A stretch of DNA of 64,000 nucleotides, taken from contig OZ244807.1 in the NCBI GenBank assembly GCA_965220185.1, positions 2,914,001 to 2,978,000 on the forward strand. Reading direction: 5' to 3'. Source of the DNA: Azotimanducus sp965220185. Lineage in GTDB: Bacteria; Pseudomonadota; Gammaproteobacteria; Pseudomonadales; Azotimanducaceae. This document shows positions 26,162 to 34,980 of the stretch, in pieces (positions within the stretch are counted from its first letter, which is position 1; each line of letters begins with the position of its first letter). The notes beneath the pieces are model-generated. The model was not told the DNA's origin, ran no database searches, and saw only the letters and a program-made list of their open reading frames with translations. The position numbers and the translations under genes were made by a program.

Positions 26162-26250
26162 CATCCGCGGTTGATGCACCTGCGTCGTTGATGGTACAGT
26201 GTGGACTTAGAAATTCCTCGCGTCCTTGTCGGATAAGGAGCACCCAAATG

Positions 26251-26930
26251 ATGTCCCCCCCCCCCCCCCCACGCCCCCTCTCTCTAAGCTAGCAGGACTA
26301 CTGCTATTCGTGGTTCTTGCCGCGTCGTTTTCGGTGCCAACGCAAGCGCAGCTCGTCATTCCAGCAACCACCGGAACGGAAGCCTGTACACAGGGAGTCA
26401 CGGAGACAAGACCGACGGCACTTAATCTCTCGACTCCCACAGGCAACGGCATGACAGTCATCCTGCCGCCAGTCTCACTGAGCGATATCAAAACCTATTC
26501 GGGCAATCCCGGACTAACCTCAACCACAGCTTATGTGGGGGTTCAAGAAGGCGGGCGTGGGCTTCCAGATCAGAGAACACAAATCCCAGTTCCCTCAACA
26601 AACCAACAGTCCCTCACCTTCTCCAGCCTGAAGAAGAATACGCGCTACACAGTCGTGTTATATTCTATAAGTTATCATAATCCGTGGAGCCGCGCCTGCT
26701 TCAAGACCCGCGGCGAGTTCACCAACGCCGAGCAGAACCTGCAGCCTGACGGCAGCGCCGACCTCACGAAGTTCGTCCGCACCGGGTGCTTCGCGGTGGC
26801 GACCACCAAGCAGGACATCGCGGACTGCATGTGCAACGGCACACGGGGCGGGACCCGGCTCCTCGCCGGCGTGACCCAGAGGAGCCAGGAGTTGCGGCGT
26901 CACTGGAAATGCCCCGACCTCGACGGCTAA
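26251..26930 (+). CDS. Secreted Fn3-like protein with poly-C tract in its signal peptide, phase-OFF (2)
   Basis: AAGGAG at 26235-26240 points to the tandem ATGs at 26248/26251. ATG 26251 reads MS and enters C16; as sequenced the frame soon meets TAG. The frame with a signal peptide (SKLAGLLLFVVLAASFSVPTQA) is reached by adding one C or losing two, giving about 226 residues. It is open back to a TTG at 26226, but that start lacks a ribosome site. The mature part includes an Fn3-like end (LTFSSLKKNTRYTVVLYSIS) and then a Cys-rich, GC-rich tail (CFAV...DCMCNGT). It lies 89 bases after ATPase 3. Confidence 0.7.
26255..26270 (+). repeat. Homopolymer C16 tract
   Basis: Sixteen C bases right after codon 2, coding for proline in the signal-peptide n-region when in frame. 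It has the same position relative to ATG and hydrophobic core as the C19 tract at 13123. Confidence 0.9.
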
Positions 26931-27063
26931 GCTGGCGACGGGTGAAGGCCGGTCGCGGCAGGGCAGGCAGCGCTTCCAACAATTGGAGTTGAAAGCAAGC
27001 AAGCAGGCCGTAGGATCAGTCCGATCAAGTATACTCAGTTTTTTCCACACTCTAGCTCCACCA

Positions 27064-27657
27064 ATGAGCGCCCGCAGCGCCGAGATCGCCCGCGACACGA
27101 AGGAAACGCAGATCACCGTCTCCCTGAACCTCGACGGCACCGGTGCGCACGAGCTGAAGACGGGCATTCCCTTCCTTGAACACATGCTTCAGCAGATCGC
27201 TGTTCACGGACTCATTGATCTCAAGGTGTACGCGCAAGGCGACCTTGAGGTCGATGCGCATCACACCGTCGAGGACATCGGCATTACGCTTGGACAAGCG
27301 CTCACCAAGGCTTTGGGGATGCGCAAAGGCATCAACCGCTATGGTCACGCCTATGTGCCACTCGATGAAGCGCTGTCGCGAGTGGTCATCGATTTTTCAG
27401 GCCGACCCGGACTTGAATACGATGTCAGCTACTCGCGCCCGCACATCGGCGATTTTGACGTTGACCTCGTGCGCGAGTTCTTCCAAGGGCTTGTCAATCA
27501 TGCCCTGATGACGCTGCATATCACGAACCTTTCGGGTCGCAACAGCCATCACCAAGCGGAAACAATCTTCAAGGCGTTCGGTCGCGCGCTGCGCGTCGCC
27601 ATCGCGCCCGATGCCAGGCTTGAAGGACGCAGCCCGTCGTCAAAGGGGATGCTTTGA
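27064..27657 (+). CDS. hisB: Imidazoleglycerol-phosphate dehydratase
   Basis: Sixth step of histidine synthesis. From ATG 27064 it is 197 residues; the longer upstream frame is not conserved in style. The manganese-binding repeats are visible as DAHHTVEDIG (in VDAHHTVED) and SRNSHHQAETIFKAFGRAL at the C-terminus (here GRNSHHQAE), plus FLEHMLQQIAVHG. It is the single-function form without the N-terminal phosphatase of enteric HisB. A possible -10 (TATACT) is at 27030-27035. hisA overlaps its stop. Confidence 0.97.
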   Translation: MSARSAEIARDTKETQITVSLNLDGTGAHELKTGIPFLEHMLQQIAVHGLIDLKVYAQGDLEVDAHHTVEDIGITLGQALTKALGMRKGINRYGHAYVPLDEALSRVVIDFSGRPGLEYDVSYSRPHIGDFDVDLVREFFQGLVNHALMTLHITNLSGRNSHHQAETIFKAFGRALRVAIAPDARLEGRSPSSKGML

Positions 27658-28424
27658 CATCGCGCATCCGCCTGATTCCGGCGATTGACATTCAAGACGG
27701 CCAATGCGTCCGCCTGCGGCAAGGCAGGCAATCTGATGTTTCGGTGTTCTCGGACGACCCTGAAGCCATCGCGGAATCCTGGGTAGCCGCGGGCTGCGAG
27801 CGGCTCCATCTCGTGGACCTCGACGGCGCCTTTGAAGGCGAGCCCGTCAACCACGCCTTGATCGCACGCATCTGCAACGCCCATAGGCACATCGCCGTGC
27901 AAGTCGGGGGCGGCATCCGCAGCCATGCCCACATCGATGCCCTGCTTGAAGCTGGCGCAAGCCAGGTCATTCTCGGTACGAAAGCCATCGAAGACCAACA
28001 GTTTCTACGCGCCGCATGTGAGCGCGCGCCGGACAAGTGTTTTCTTGGACTCGATACGCGCAACGGCAAGGTCTCGGTGCGCGGCTGGACACTTGATCTC
28101 GATGTTGACTATCTGGATTTCGCACTCGAAGTGACGGACTTGCCGCTCGCCGGCTTCGTCCACACCGACATCAGTCGCGACGGCATGATGATGGGCATCA
28201 AAGACGGGCCGGAAGCATCCCTTCAGCTTGCGCACGTATCTGGCAAGCCGGTGATCGTCTCTGGCGGCGTGACCACCCTTGACGACCTCGCGCGCATCCG
28301 TCGGCTTGCCGCAACCGCCCCAGGCGCAGTCCTCGGCGTCATCAGCGGCCGCGCACTCTACGAGAAACGCTTCGACTTCGCGGCAGGTCAGCGCGCGCTT
28401 GACGGCCTCCCAAGCCAGGCTTGA
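27654..28424 (+). CDS. hisA: ProFAR isomerase (HisA)
   Basis: Amadori isomerase acting before HisHF. 256 residues, TIM barrel. The start is TTG at 27654 inside the hisB stop (TTGA). Catalytic Asp residues are in LIPAIDIQDG and HTDISRDGMMMG, and phosphate loops GGGIR and SGGVTT are present. hisH, usually between hisB and hisA, is missing, and the next gene is convergent, so hisH and hisF must be elsewhere. The 3' end overlaps the envC-like gene by 37 bases. Confidence 0.95.
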   Translation: MTSRIRLIPAIDIQDGQCVRLRQGRQSDVSVFSDDPEAIAESWVAAGCERLHLVDLDGAFEGEPVNHALIARICNAHRHIAVQVGGGIRSHAHIDALLEAGASQVILGTKAIEDQQFLRAACERAPDKCFLGLDTRNGKVSVRGWTLDLDVDYLDFALEVTDLPLAGFVHTDISRDGMMMGIKDGPEASLQLAHVSGKPVIVSGGVTTLDDLARIRRLAATAPGAVLGVISGRALYEKRFDFAAGQRALDGLPSQA

Positions 28425-29536
28425 GGATTCTCAGGCGTTCCGTCCACGCGAACCTCGAAATACACCCCCTGTTCGCGGGCGCCGCCGCTCGAACCGGTCA
28501 CGCCAATCACCTCGCCGCCTTCCACCGGATCACCCACTGACTTGAAGAACGAATCGGCCTGCGCATAGACGCTCATGTGATGGTCGCCGTGCGACACCAC
28601 CATCAGGTTGCCGAAGCCCTTGAGCCAATCTCGATAGATGGTGGTGCCTGCGTGAACCGCACGTATCTGAGCCGCGGCTTCCGTGGCGATGAAGATGCCC
28701 TGCCAAACGACATTGGTATCAAGCCTTGGTGTGCCGAAGGCATGACGCAGGCGTCCCATCGTCGGCCACGGCAGCCGTCCACGCTGCCCGGCAAAGTCAG
28801 CGCCTGTCCCATAGTCGATTCGTGCCCGCAATTCCTCGAGCAAGCGCTTAATGCGTGCTGAGGACTGCATCAGCTCTTGGCGCTCTTGTCCGCGGCTGAA
28901 GAGCTCAGTTTCAAGCGATGCCAGAAAGCCGCTGCGCGCCTCGCGCTCGGAGAGCAGCGCTTGATGCTGCTCGGCGAGACCTTGTTGCATGGATTGCGCG
29001 CGTTCAATGCCTTCGCCAAGCCGCGTGCGAATTTCATGCAAATCCGCCGCGCTGCGTATGTAGTCTTCGATGCGCTCCAAGTACAGGTCGCGCAGCGTCT
29101 CCGTGTAGCGCATGATGCGATCAATTTGAAGCGCACTTGACTGTTCGAACAGCAGCATGGCGTAGCGCCGCCCGGACAAGCGCGACAGCACGCCAGCGAG
29201 CTTGACGAGGGCCTCGCCCTCGCGCTGAATTCGCTCGTCCAATTCGGCTTGTTCCGATTCAAGCGAAGAGATGGCTTCGACCTGCGTTGTGAACAGCGCA
29301 CCTGATTCGTTCAACGATCGTTCGAGTTCTTGCACTCGCCCGTCGAGGCGTCGAAGTGCTCGTTGCTGCTGATTGCGCGCTTCCTCGGCTTCTGTCACCC
29401 ATTCGTCAAGCGCGTTCAGCTCCGAGGTCACTGCAGCGAGTTCCCTTTCGGCATCGGTGGTCTCGCTTGCCACGGCAACAACGCCAGCGAGCACGCCGCC
29501 AAGCAGGAGCGTGCAACAGCGAACCCCGCCATTCAT
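28388..29536 (-). CDS. envC: EnvC-like murein hydrolase activator
   Basis: 382 residues: N-terminal signal peptide (CCTLLLGGVLAGVVAVAS), a coiled coil of about 200 residues (LAAVTSELNALDEWVTEAEE onward), and a C-terminal LytM/M23 domain. The LytM part is degenerate: where active peptidases have H-x-D and HxH, it has VVSHGDHHMSVYAQ and YFEVRVDGTPENPQAWL, so the zinc set is incomplete, as in EnvC, which activates amidases instead of cutting murein. Its ATG overlaps the gpmI stop; the gpmI-envC order is typical. Confidence 0.85.
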   Translation of the reverse strand: MNGGVRCCTLLLGGVLAGVVAVASETTDAERELAAVTSELNALDEWVTEAEEARNQQQRALRRLDGRVQELERSLNESGALFTTQVEAISSLESEQAELDERIQREGEALVKLAGVLSRLSGRRYAMLLFEQSSALQIDRIMRYTETLRDLYLERIEDYIRSAADLHEIRTRLGEGIERAQSMQQGLAEQHQALLSEREARSGFLASLETELFSRGQERQELMQSSARIKRLLEELRARIDYGTGADFAGQRGRLPWPTMGRLRHAFGTPRLDTNVVWQGIFIATEAAAQIRAVHAGTTIYRDWLKGFGNLMVVSHGDHHMSVYAQADSFFKSVGDPVEGGEVIGVTGSSGGAREQGVYFEVRVDGTPENPQAWLGRPSSAR

Positions 29537-31056
29537 AGAGTGTCCGCGGATGCTTTGTGAATGAGGCTGTTGCCGGTCATTTCTTGCGGCCTTGGCAAGG
29601 ACATCAGATCAAGCAAAGTCGGCGCAAGGTCGGCGAGGCTGCCGCCGGTCAGCGTCAATCGCTTGGCGCCGACATAGACGAGCGGCACTTTTGAAGTGGT
29701 GTGCGCCGTCTGCGCCTGTCCGGTTTGCGCATCGAGCATATCTTCGACATTGCCGTGATCCGAGGTGATGAGCATTTGCCCATCGACCTTGCCGAGCGCA
29801 TCGATGATTCTGCCGAGGCAGGCGTCGATCATTTCGACGGCTTGCAGGGACGCCTCCCATTTGCCGGTGTGTCCGACCATATCCGGGTTGGCGAAGTTGC
29901 AGACGATGAAATCTGTTTCGCAGGCGATGATCTCTTCGACAAGCTTGTCGGTGACTTCGGCTGCGCTCATCTCGGGCTGCAAGTCATAGGTGGCGACGTT
30001 CGGCGAAGGCACAAGAATGCGCTTCTCGCCCGCGAAGCGTTCTTCCCGACCGCCACTGAAAAAATAGGTCACATGCGCGTATTTCTCAGTCTCGGCAATG
30101 CGAAGCTGCGTGCGTCCGGCATCGGCCAGCACTTGCGGCAACGTGTTCGCAAGCACCTCGCGGTCGAAAATAGGCGTCGCTGTGATGTCGTCGGCATAGC
30201 GGGTCATCGTCAGGAATGCCGACGGCCGCGGCAGGCGCTCGCGCTCGAAATAGTCAAAAGACGCTTCCGTCAACGCCCGCGTGAGCTGTCTTGCGCGGTC
30301 AGCCCGAAAGTTCATGAAGATGACGAGATCATCCTGCTCGATCGCTTTGAATCCTTCGAGCATGGTTGGTTGAACGAATTCGTCGGATTCGTCGCGCTGA
30401 TACGCGGCGTCCACCGCAAACTTGGCGTTGCCAGCCCAAAAAGCGCAGCGGCCGGCGACAAGCAGATCGTAGGCCGCTTTTGTGCGCTCCCAGCGATTGT
30501 CCCGGTCCATCGCATAGAAGCGACCCATGACCGATGCCAGATGCGGCATGGCTTCAAGCGACGGCAGCGCGCTGCGCGGCGGCGTGTCGCGTCCGTCCAA
30601 GAAGGCGTGTACGAACGTTCGCGCCACGCCAGCCTGTTCGCACAGCGCAATCACGCGATGAAAATGCGATTCGTGGCTGTGTACGCCGCCGGGGGAAACA
30701 AGGCCGAGCAAATGCACCGCGCGTCCTTGCTCGCCAGCGGTCTTCAGCCTGCGCTTGAGTGCATCGATTTCCCTTGAGCCTTCGGCAAAGGCGTGATTGA
30801 TTCGCGTCAATTCCTGATGCACCACGCGACCAGCGCCGATGTGCATGTGTCCCACCTCTGAATTACCCATTTGTCCATCCGGCAGTCCGACTGACTCGCC
30901 GCTGCAATCAAGCAAAGAGAATGGCTTGTCTTTCAAGAGGGCATCCCAAACCGGCGTGTTCGCTTCGCTGATAGCGTTGTGCGGCGAGCGCGCGGCGTGC
31001 CCCCAGCCATCGAGAATGACCAGAAGGGTTGGTGCGCACTTGCCGGGATTGCTCAT
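29533..31056 (-). CDS. gpmI: 2,3-bisphosphoglycerate-independent phosphoglycerate mutase
   Basis: Cofactor-free interconversion of 3- and 2-phosphoglycerate. From ATG 31056 it is 507 residues. The alkaline-phosphatase-like core shows VILDGWG, the nucleophile Ser in MGNSEVGHMHIGAGR, FLDGRDTPP, and the metal-binding TSDHGNVE near the end. Upstream in-frame ATG 31083 adds residues outside the usual start. Confidence 0.97.
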   Translation of the reverse strand: MSNPGKCAPTLLVILDGWGHAARSPHNAISEANTPVWDALLKDKPFSLLDCSGESVGLPDGQMGNSEVGHMHIGAGRVVHQELTRINHAFAEGSREIDALKRRLKTAGEQGRAVHLLGLVSPGGVHSHESHFHRVIALCEQAGVARTFVHAFLDGRDTPPRSALPSLEAMPHLASVMGRFYAMDRDNRWERTKAAYDLLVAGRCAFWAGNAKFAVDAAYQRDESDEFVQPTMLEGFKAIEQDDLVIFMNFRADRARQLTRALTEASFDYFERERLPRPSAFLTMTRYADDITATPIFDREVLANTLPQVLADAGRTQLRIAETEKYAHVTYFFSGGREERFAGEKRILVPSPNVATYDLQPEMSAAEVTDKLVEEIIACETDFIVCNFANPDMVGHTGKWEASLQAVEMIDACLGRIIDALGKVDGQMLITSDHGNVEDMLDAQTGQAQTAHTTSKVPLVYVGAKRLTLTGGSLADLAPTLLDLMSLPRPQEMTGNSLIHKASADTL

Positions 31057-31136
31057 TTGGTGGAGGACTGGCGAAAGGGGCAATTGTAGCGGCTAGACAT
31101 ACGCGCCTTGCCACAGGCGTTCGAGATCAGATCTTG

Positions 31137-31195
31137 AATATTGACGGCGGTTCCGTGGATATTTATGGAGAATCCACGGAACCGCTGTCAATATT
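31137..31195. repeat. 24-bp stem hairpin between gpmI and yibN
   Basis: AATATTGACGGCGGTTCCGT and the next four bases (31137-31160) pair with 31172-31195 with one mismatch around an 11-base loop. It lies in the 319-base gap between divergent genes gpmI and the rhodanese, so it is not a simple shared terminator. It might be a miniature element or a regulatory fold; no second copy is in the window. The rest of the gap holds only the yibN promoter region. Confidence 0.6.
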
Positions 31196-31345
31196 CGATA
31201 TTTTTGGCAAGACCGATAGCGGTGACGTTCGGCATTCGACGCATTTTCCTATGATGGTCGCGTATACGGAAAAGTGTAGGCGGGCAGTGCATAATGATCA
31301 CGGTTTGTCGTTATCCTTTACGTCGCTCGCCACGCCTCTGGTCAG

Positions 31346-31351
31346 TATAAT
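31346..31351 (+). promoter_or_regulatory. Candidate -10 box for yibN
   Basis: TATAAT exactly matches the sigma-70 consensus, 24 bases before the GTG start, with AGAGGAA as ribosome site in between. No good -35 is seen at 17 bases upstream, so the call rests on the -10 alone. Confidence 0.4.
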
Positions 31352-31375
31352 CACCGCCTGCAAGAGGAACCTGTC

Positions 31376-31798
31376 GTGTTTGAGCAACTTATTGAATTCG
31401 TAGGCAATCATCCCTTTCTGGTGGGTGGGTTTGTGATTCTTCTGGTGCTGTTTGTGCGCAATGAAATCGCTCGCGGCGGTGCTTCGCTGTCGCCTCAGCA
31501 GCTTGTCAACCTCGTGAATCAGGAAGGCGCCGCGGTCGTGGACCTGCGCGACCCCAAGGAATACAGCGCTGGTCATATTTCCGGCGCACTCAACATTCCC
31601 CATGCGAAGCTCGCCGGTCAGCTCAATCAATTGGTCAAGCACAAGGAGAAGCCGGTCGTCCTTGCGTGCAAGATGGGGCAGCATTCGGGCGCCGCTGGCG
31701 TCACTTTGCGCAAGAACGGCTTTGCCGATGTCAGGCGCCTGAATGGTGGCATGACGGAATGGCGCGCGCAAAACCTGCCTGTGGTCAAGAAATCCTGA
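31376..31798 (+). CDS. yibN: Membrane-anchored rhodanese-like protein (YibN type)
   Basis: 140 residues from GTG 31376. An N-terminal transmembrane helix (HPFLVGGFVILLVLFV) precedes a rhodanese domain with VVDLRDPKEYSAGHISGALN and the catalytic Cys in LACKMGQHSGAA. It transfers sulfane sulfur to an unknown acceptor at the membrane. In many gammaproteobacteria yibN precedes grxC, secB and gpsA; here trmL is convergent right after, so those genes are displaced. Confidence 0.9.
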   Translation: MFEQLIEFVGNHPFLVGGFVILLVLFVRNEIARGGASLSPQQLVNLVNQEGAAVVDLRDPKEYSAGHISGALNIPHAKLAGQLNQLVKHKEKPVVLACKMGQHSGAAGVTLRKNGFADVRRLNGGMTEWRAQNLPVVKKS

Positions 31799-31828
31799 GC
31801 GTCCTTTCGTGAGTGCGTGTTGAACGCC

Positions 31829-32302
31829 CTAGCGTGCAAACCCCTGCTGCCGCCATGCCTCGTACACAGCCACGCTGACCGCGTTGGCGAGATTGAGGCT
31901 GCGGCCTGCGGCCATGGGAATAAGCAGGCGCTGGTCTTCAGGAACGCTCTCCAAGACCTTCTCCGGCAGGCCAGCGGATTCGCTGCCAAAGAGCAGCACA
32001 TCGCCGAACTCGAAGCCGACCTCTGCGTACACGCGATGGCAGCGCTTGGAAAAGGCGAACACGCGCGCACCTTCAAGCGCCTCAAAGCACGCCGCCAAGT
32101 CCTTGTGTACCTCGACGCGCACGAGGTCGTGATAATCGAGGCCAGCGCGTTTCAAAGACGCATCCGACAGGTCAAATCCTAATGGCTCGATCAGATGCAA
32201 TCGCGCGCCGCTGTTCGCGCACAATCTGATGATTGCGCCGGTGTTGGGTGGAATCTCGGGAGCAAGGAGCGCGATGTGAAAGCAGCGTTTCGACGAGGTC
32301 AC
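31829..32302 (-). CDS. trmL: tRNA (cytidine/uridine-34-2'-O)-methyltransferase
   Basis: SPOUT methylase that modifies the wobble ribose of leucine tRNAs. 157 residues, full length. IALLAPEIPPNTGAIIRLCA at the start, LLFGSESAGLPE in the knot, and LNLANAVSVAVYEAWRQ at the end are the standard TrmL/SpoU motifs. Its start abuts the glnG stop, with no gap, so it may be read from the ntr operon. Confidence 0.95.
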   Translation of the reverse strand: MTSSKRCFHIALLAPEIPPNTGAIIRLCANSGARLHLIEPLGFDLSDASLKRAGLDYHDLVRVEVHKDLAACFEALEGARVFAFSKRCHRVYAEVGFEFGDVLLFGSESAGLPEKVLESVPEDQRLLIPMAAGRSLNLANAVSVAVYEAWRQQGFAR

Positions 32303-33739
32303 TTACGTTGCGTCTTCCTCTTCAGACTCGGACATCCCGAGTTCTTGAATCTTGCGCGTCAAGGTATTGCGGCCCCAGCCAAGCACTTTCGCGGCTTGCC
32401 CGCGGCGCCCGCCTGTATGCGCAAGAGCGGTCTCGATCACCACCCGCTCAAACATGGGCGTGGCCTCATCGAGCACGCCGCTATCCGCGCTTGACATGCG
32501 ACCCCGCAGCCAGTCGCGCAGCGCCCCTTCCCAGCTTGCGCTTATCTGGCGCACATCCTCGCTTTGCATCTCCGGCGGCAAATCCTGCACATGGATTTCG
32601 CGGCCGGTAGCCATGACAGTGAGCCAACTGCACAGATTCTCAAGTTGACGCACGTTGCCGCTCCATTGACATGACTTCAGATAGCGGGCGGTTTCTTGAG
32701 TGAAAGACTTGGCCTCTACATCAAGATCTTCGGCGGCCTTCCTTAAAAAATAGCTCGCCAATTCAGGAATGTCCTCGGTGCGCTCGGCAAGCCTCGGCAG
32801 ACGCAGGCGAATCACGTTCAAGCGATGAAACAGGTCTTCGCGGAACTGTCCGGTCTCCACCAGGCGCTCCAAGTCCTGATGACTTGCGGCGATCACCCGC
32901 AGATTGACTTTGATGGGGTCGCTACCACCAACACGATGAAATTCGCCTTCAGAGAGCACGCGAAGCAGCCGCGTCTGGCTTTCGGCCTGCATATCGCCGA
33001 TCTCATCCAAAAACAGCGTGCCGCCATCGGCCTGCTCGAATCGTCCGACCCGCTTCTGGTTGGCGCCGGTGAAGGCGCCGCGTTCGTGCCCGAAGAGTTC
33101 GGCCTCGACAAGCTCCTTGGGAATCGCCGCCATATTGAGTGCGATGAACGGCCCTCCGGAGCGAGGGCTGTAGGTGTGCAGGGCGCGCGCGACGAGCTCC
33201 TTGCCAGTGCCTGATTCTCCAGTGATGAGCACGGTGACCGTTGAATGCGAAAGCCGCCCGATGGCACGAAACACCTGCTGCATGGCAGGTGCCTGTCCGA
33301 TGATGCCAACCCGCGCAGCGTCTGTTTCCTTTTTTGGCGCAGCGGCGGGCTCCGCTTCGCGCTTGCTCGCCTTGCCAAGCTCGATGGCGCGTTTGACCGT
33401 GGCGATGGCCTTGTCGAGGTCGAACGGCTTCGGCAGGTACTCGAAGGCGCCCGACTGGTAGGACGTGACCGCGCTCTTCAGGTCCGAATAGGCGGTCATA
33501 ATGACCACTGGCAAGTCAGGGTGGAGCTTGTGCGCCTCGCGCAGCATGCGCTGGCCGTCCATGCCCGGCAATCGCAGGTCGCTGAGGATGACATCGGGCA
33601 CATCGACTTCCAAAGCACCCAACGCCGATTCAGCGTCCGAAAAAATGCGCGTTGCAAGCTGCTCCTTGGCCATGGCGCGGTCGAGCACCCTGCGAATAGA
33701 GACATCATCCTCGACAATCCAAACGCTTTCGCTGATCAT
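32303..33739 (-). CDS. glnG: Nitrogen regulation response regulator NtrC
   Basis: Sigma-54 activator for nitrogen-limitation genes. From ATG 33739 it is 478 residues: receiver domain (VWIVEDD; phospho-acceptor Asp in VILSDLRLPG), AAA+ domain with GESGTGKE, the sigma-54 contact loop GAFTGA and FLDEIGDM, and a C-terminal Fis-type helix-turn-helix (GRRGQAAKVLGWGRNTLTRK). Longer in-frame starts run into glnL and are unlikely. It lies four bases after glnL. Confidence 0.97.
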   Translation of the reverse strand: MISESVWIVEDDVSIRRVLDRAMAKEQLATRIFSDAESALGALEVDVPDVILSDLRLPGMDGQRMLREAHKLHPDLPVVIMTAYSDLKSAVTSYQSGAFEYLPKPFDLDKAIATVKRAIELGKASKREAEPAAAPKKETDAARVGIIGQAPAMQQVFRAIGRLSHSTVTVLITGESGTGKELVARALHTYSPRSGGPFIALNMAAIPKELVEAELFGHERGAFTGANQKRVGRFEQADGGTLFLDEIGDMQAESQTRLLRVLSEGEFHRVGGSDPIKVNLRVIAASHQDLERLVETGQFREDLFHRLNVIRLRLPRLAERTEDIPELASYFLRKAAEDLDVEAKSFTQETARYLKSCQWSGNVRQLENLCSWLTVMATGREIHVQDLPPEMQSEDVRQISASWEGALRDWLRGRMSSADSGVLDEATPMFERVVIETALAHTGGRRGQAAKVLGWGRNTLTRKIQELGMSESEEEDAT

Positions 33740-33743
33740 GACG

Positions 33744-34832
33744 TTAATGCTCCTGTTCGAGCGGCAAATGAATCGAGAAACACGTGTCGCCCGGTTCGCT
33801 GACAAACTCGATCATGCCGCCGTGGATTGATACCACATGATGCGCCAAGGAAAGTCCGAGGCCCGAGCCGCCATCCGGCCCCTTGATGAGCGGCACGAAC
33901 AGGGTTTCGTTCAGTTCCACCGGCACGCCGCAGCCGTTGTCGCAAATGTGGATGCTCAACACCTGCCGGTGCATGAGCGAATCAATGGTGAGTTTTGATG
34001 TCGCGCCGGTCTTCACGCAAATTTTCGGCGTCTGCACACCTTGCACCGCCTGCATGGCGTTGCGAAGGACATTGAGCGTGGCTTGAATGAGCATTTCCCG
34101 ATCAGCCTTGATGTCGGGCAGGCTCGGATCATAGTCGCGCGAGAAGTCCACGCCCGCCTGATCAGTCAGCCCAAGCACACGAATGCTGTGCTCCAAGACC
34201 TCGTGGATGTTGGTGTCAGTCAAGGTCGGCAGGCTGCCGGGCAGCAGCATTTGATCGACCATGCGCCCGAGGCGTTGCACCTCGTTGACGATAATGCCCG
34301 TGTAGTCGCGCTGCTCGCCGCACTTGAGGTCGCGCTCAAGAAGCTGCGCCGCGCCGAGAATGCCGCCGAGGGGATTCTTGATTTCGTGCGCGACGCCGCG
34401 CGCCAGCTCGTGCATTTGCTCGGTGCGACTGTGTCGCTCGTTGCTGCGCTCAATGCGCGCAAAGCGGTCCAACGGCAGAATCTCAAGCAATAGACTCAAG
34501 CCCTCCACCTGCTCGTAGCTGGTAATCGAGTAGTCGCTGACGAGCGAGCTGGCGCCGGCGATATTCAAAGTCGCGCGGCGATGAAACAGCGAATCGCCGG
34601 AGAGCACCTGCTCGCATTCTGACTCGATGCAGGCATCCTCAACCTGAACCCAATCAAGCAGCGGACATCCGCAGATGTGTTGGCGTGAGTTGCCGATGAG
34701 CTGTTCAGCCGCTTGATTCACAAAGGCAACATTCAAGTTCTCTTCGAGAACGAGCAATGGCGTCCTCATCTGATCGATGACATTCTCGGCGAACATTCCA
34801 CCCGGCAAAACGATGTTGTCTGACGTGTTCAA
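33744..34832 (-). CDS. glnL: Nitrogen regulation sensor kinase NtrB
   Basis: Phosphorylates NtrC under nitrogen limitation and is controlled by PII. 362 residues without transmembrane helices: N-terminal PAS domain (ENLNVAFVNQAAEQLIG), the phospho-acceptor His in ARGVAHEIKNPLGGILGAAQ, and the ATP-binding N and G boxes (NVLRNAMQAV; CDNGCGVP; GGSGLGLSLAHHVVSIHGG). Cytosolic layout and pairing with glnG confirm NtrB. No glnA is in view. Confidence 0.96.
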   Translation of the reverse strand: MNTSDNIVLPGGMFAENVIDQMRTPLLVLEENLNVAFVNQAAEQLIGNSRQHICGCPLLDWVQVEDACIESECEQVLSGDSLFHRRATLNIAGASSLVSDYSITSYEQVEGLSLLLEILPLDRFARIERSNERHSRTEQMHELARGVAHEIKNPLGGILGAAQLLERDLKCGEQRDYTGIIVNEVQRLGRMVDQMLLPGSLPTLTDTNIHEVLEHSIRVLGLTDQAGVDFSRDYDPSLPDIKADREMLIQATLNVLRNAMQAVQGVQTPKICVKTGATSKLTIDSLMHRQVLSIHICDNGCGVPVELNETLFVPLIKGPDGGSGLGLSLAHHVVSIHGGMIEFVSEPGDTCFSIHLPLEQEH

Positions 34833-34980
34833 GGCGCTTTGCCCTTGAGTGCTACTTGACTAAGCAATTCGCGCACCAACTTGAGGTGTGTGTGCCGAGC
34901 GGGATACCCGACTTGTGCGTGTATTTTATGTCACAGTGGCGACAATTGCACCAAAACGGTGCGAAAAGCGGCGCCAGCAG

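Noticed and set aside
26226..26250. TTG 26226 as the real start of poly-C gene 2
   Set aside because: It is in frame as sequenced, but it has no ribosome site, whereas AAGGAG precedes the ATG pair at the right distance.
26658..27185. 175-residue minus-strand frame between poly-C gene 2 and hisB
   Set aside because: It crosses the hisB start and the promoter region and lacks any domain; a composition-driven shadow.
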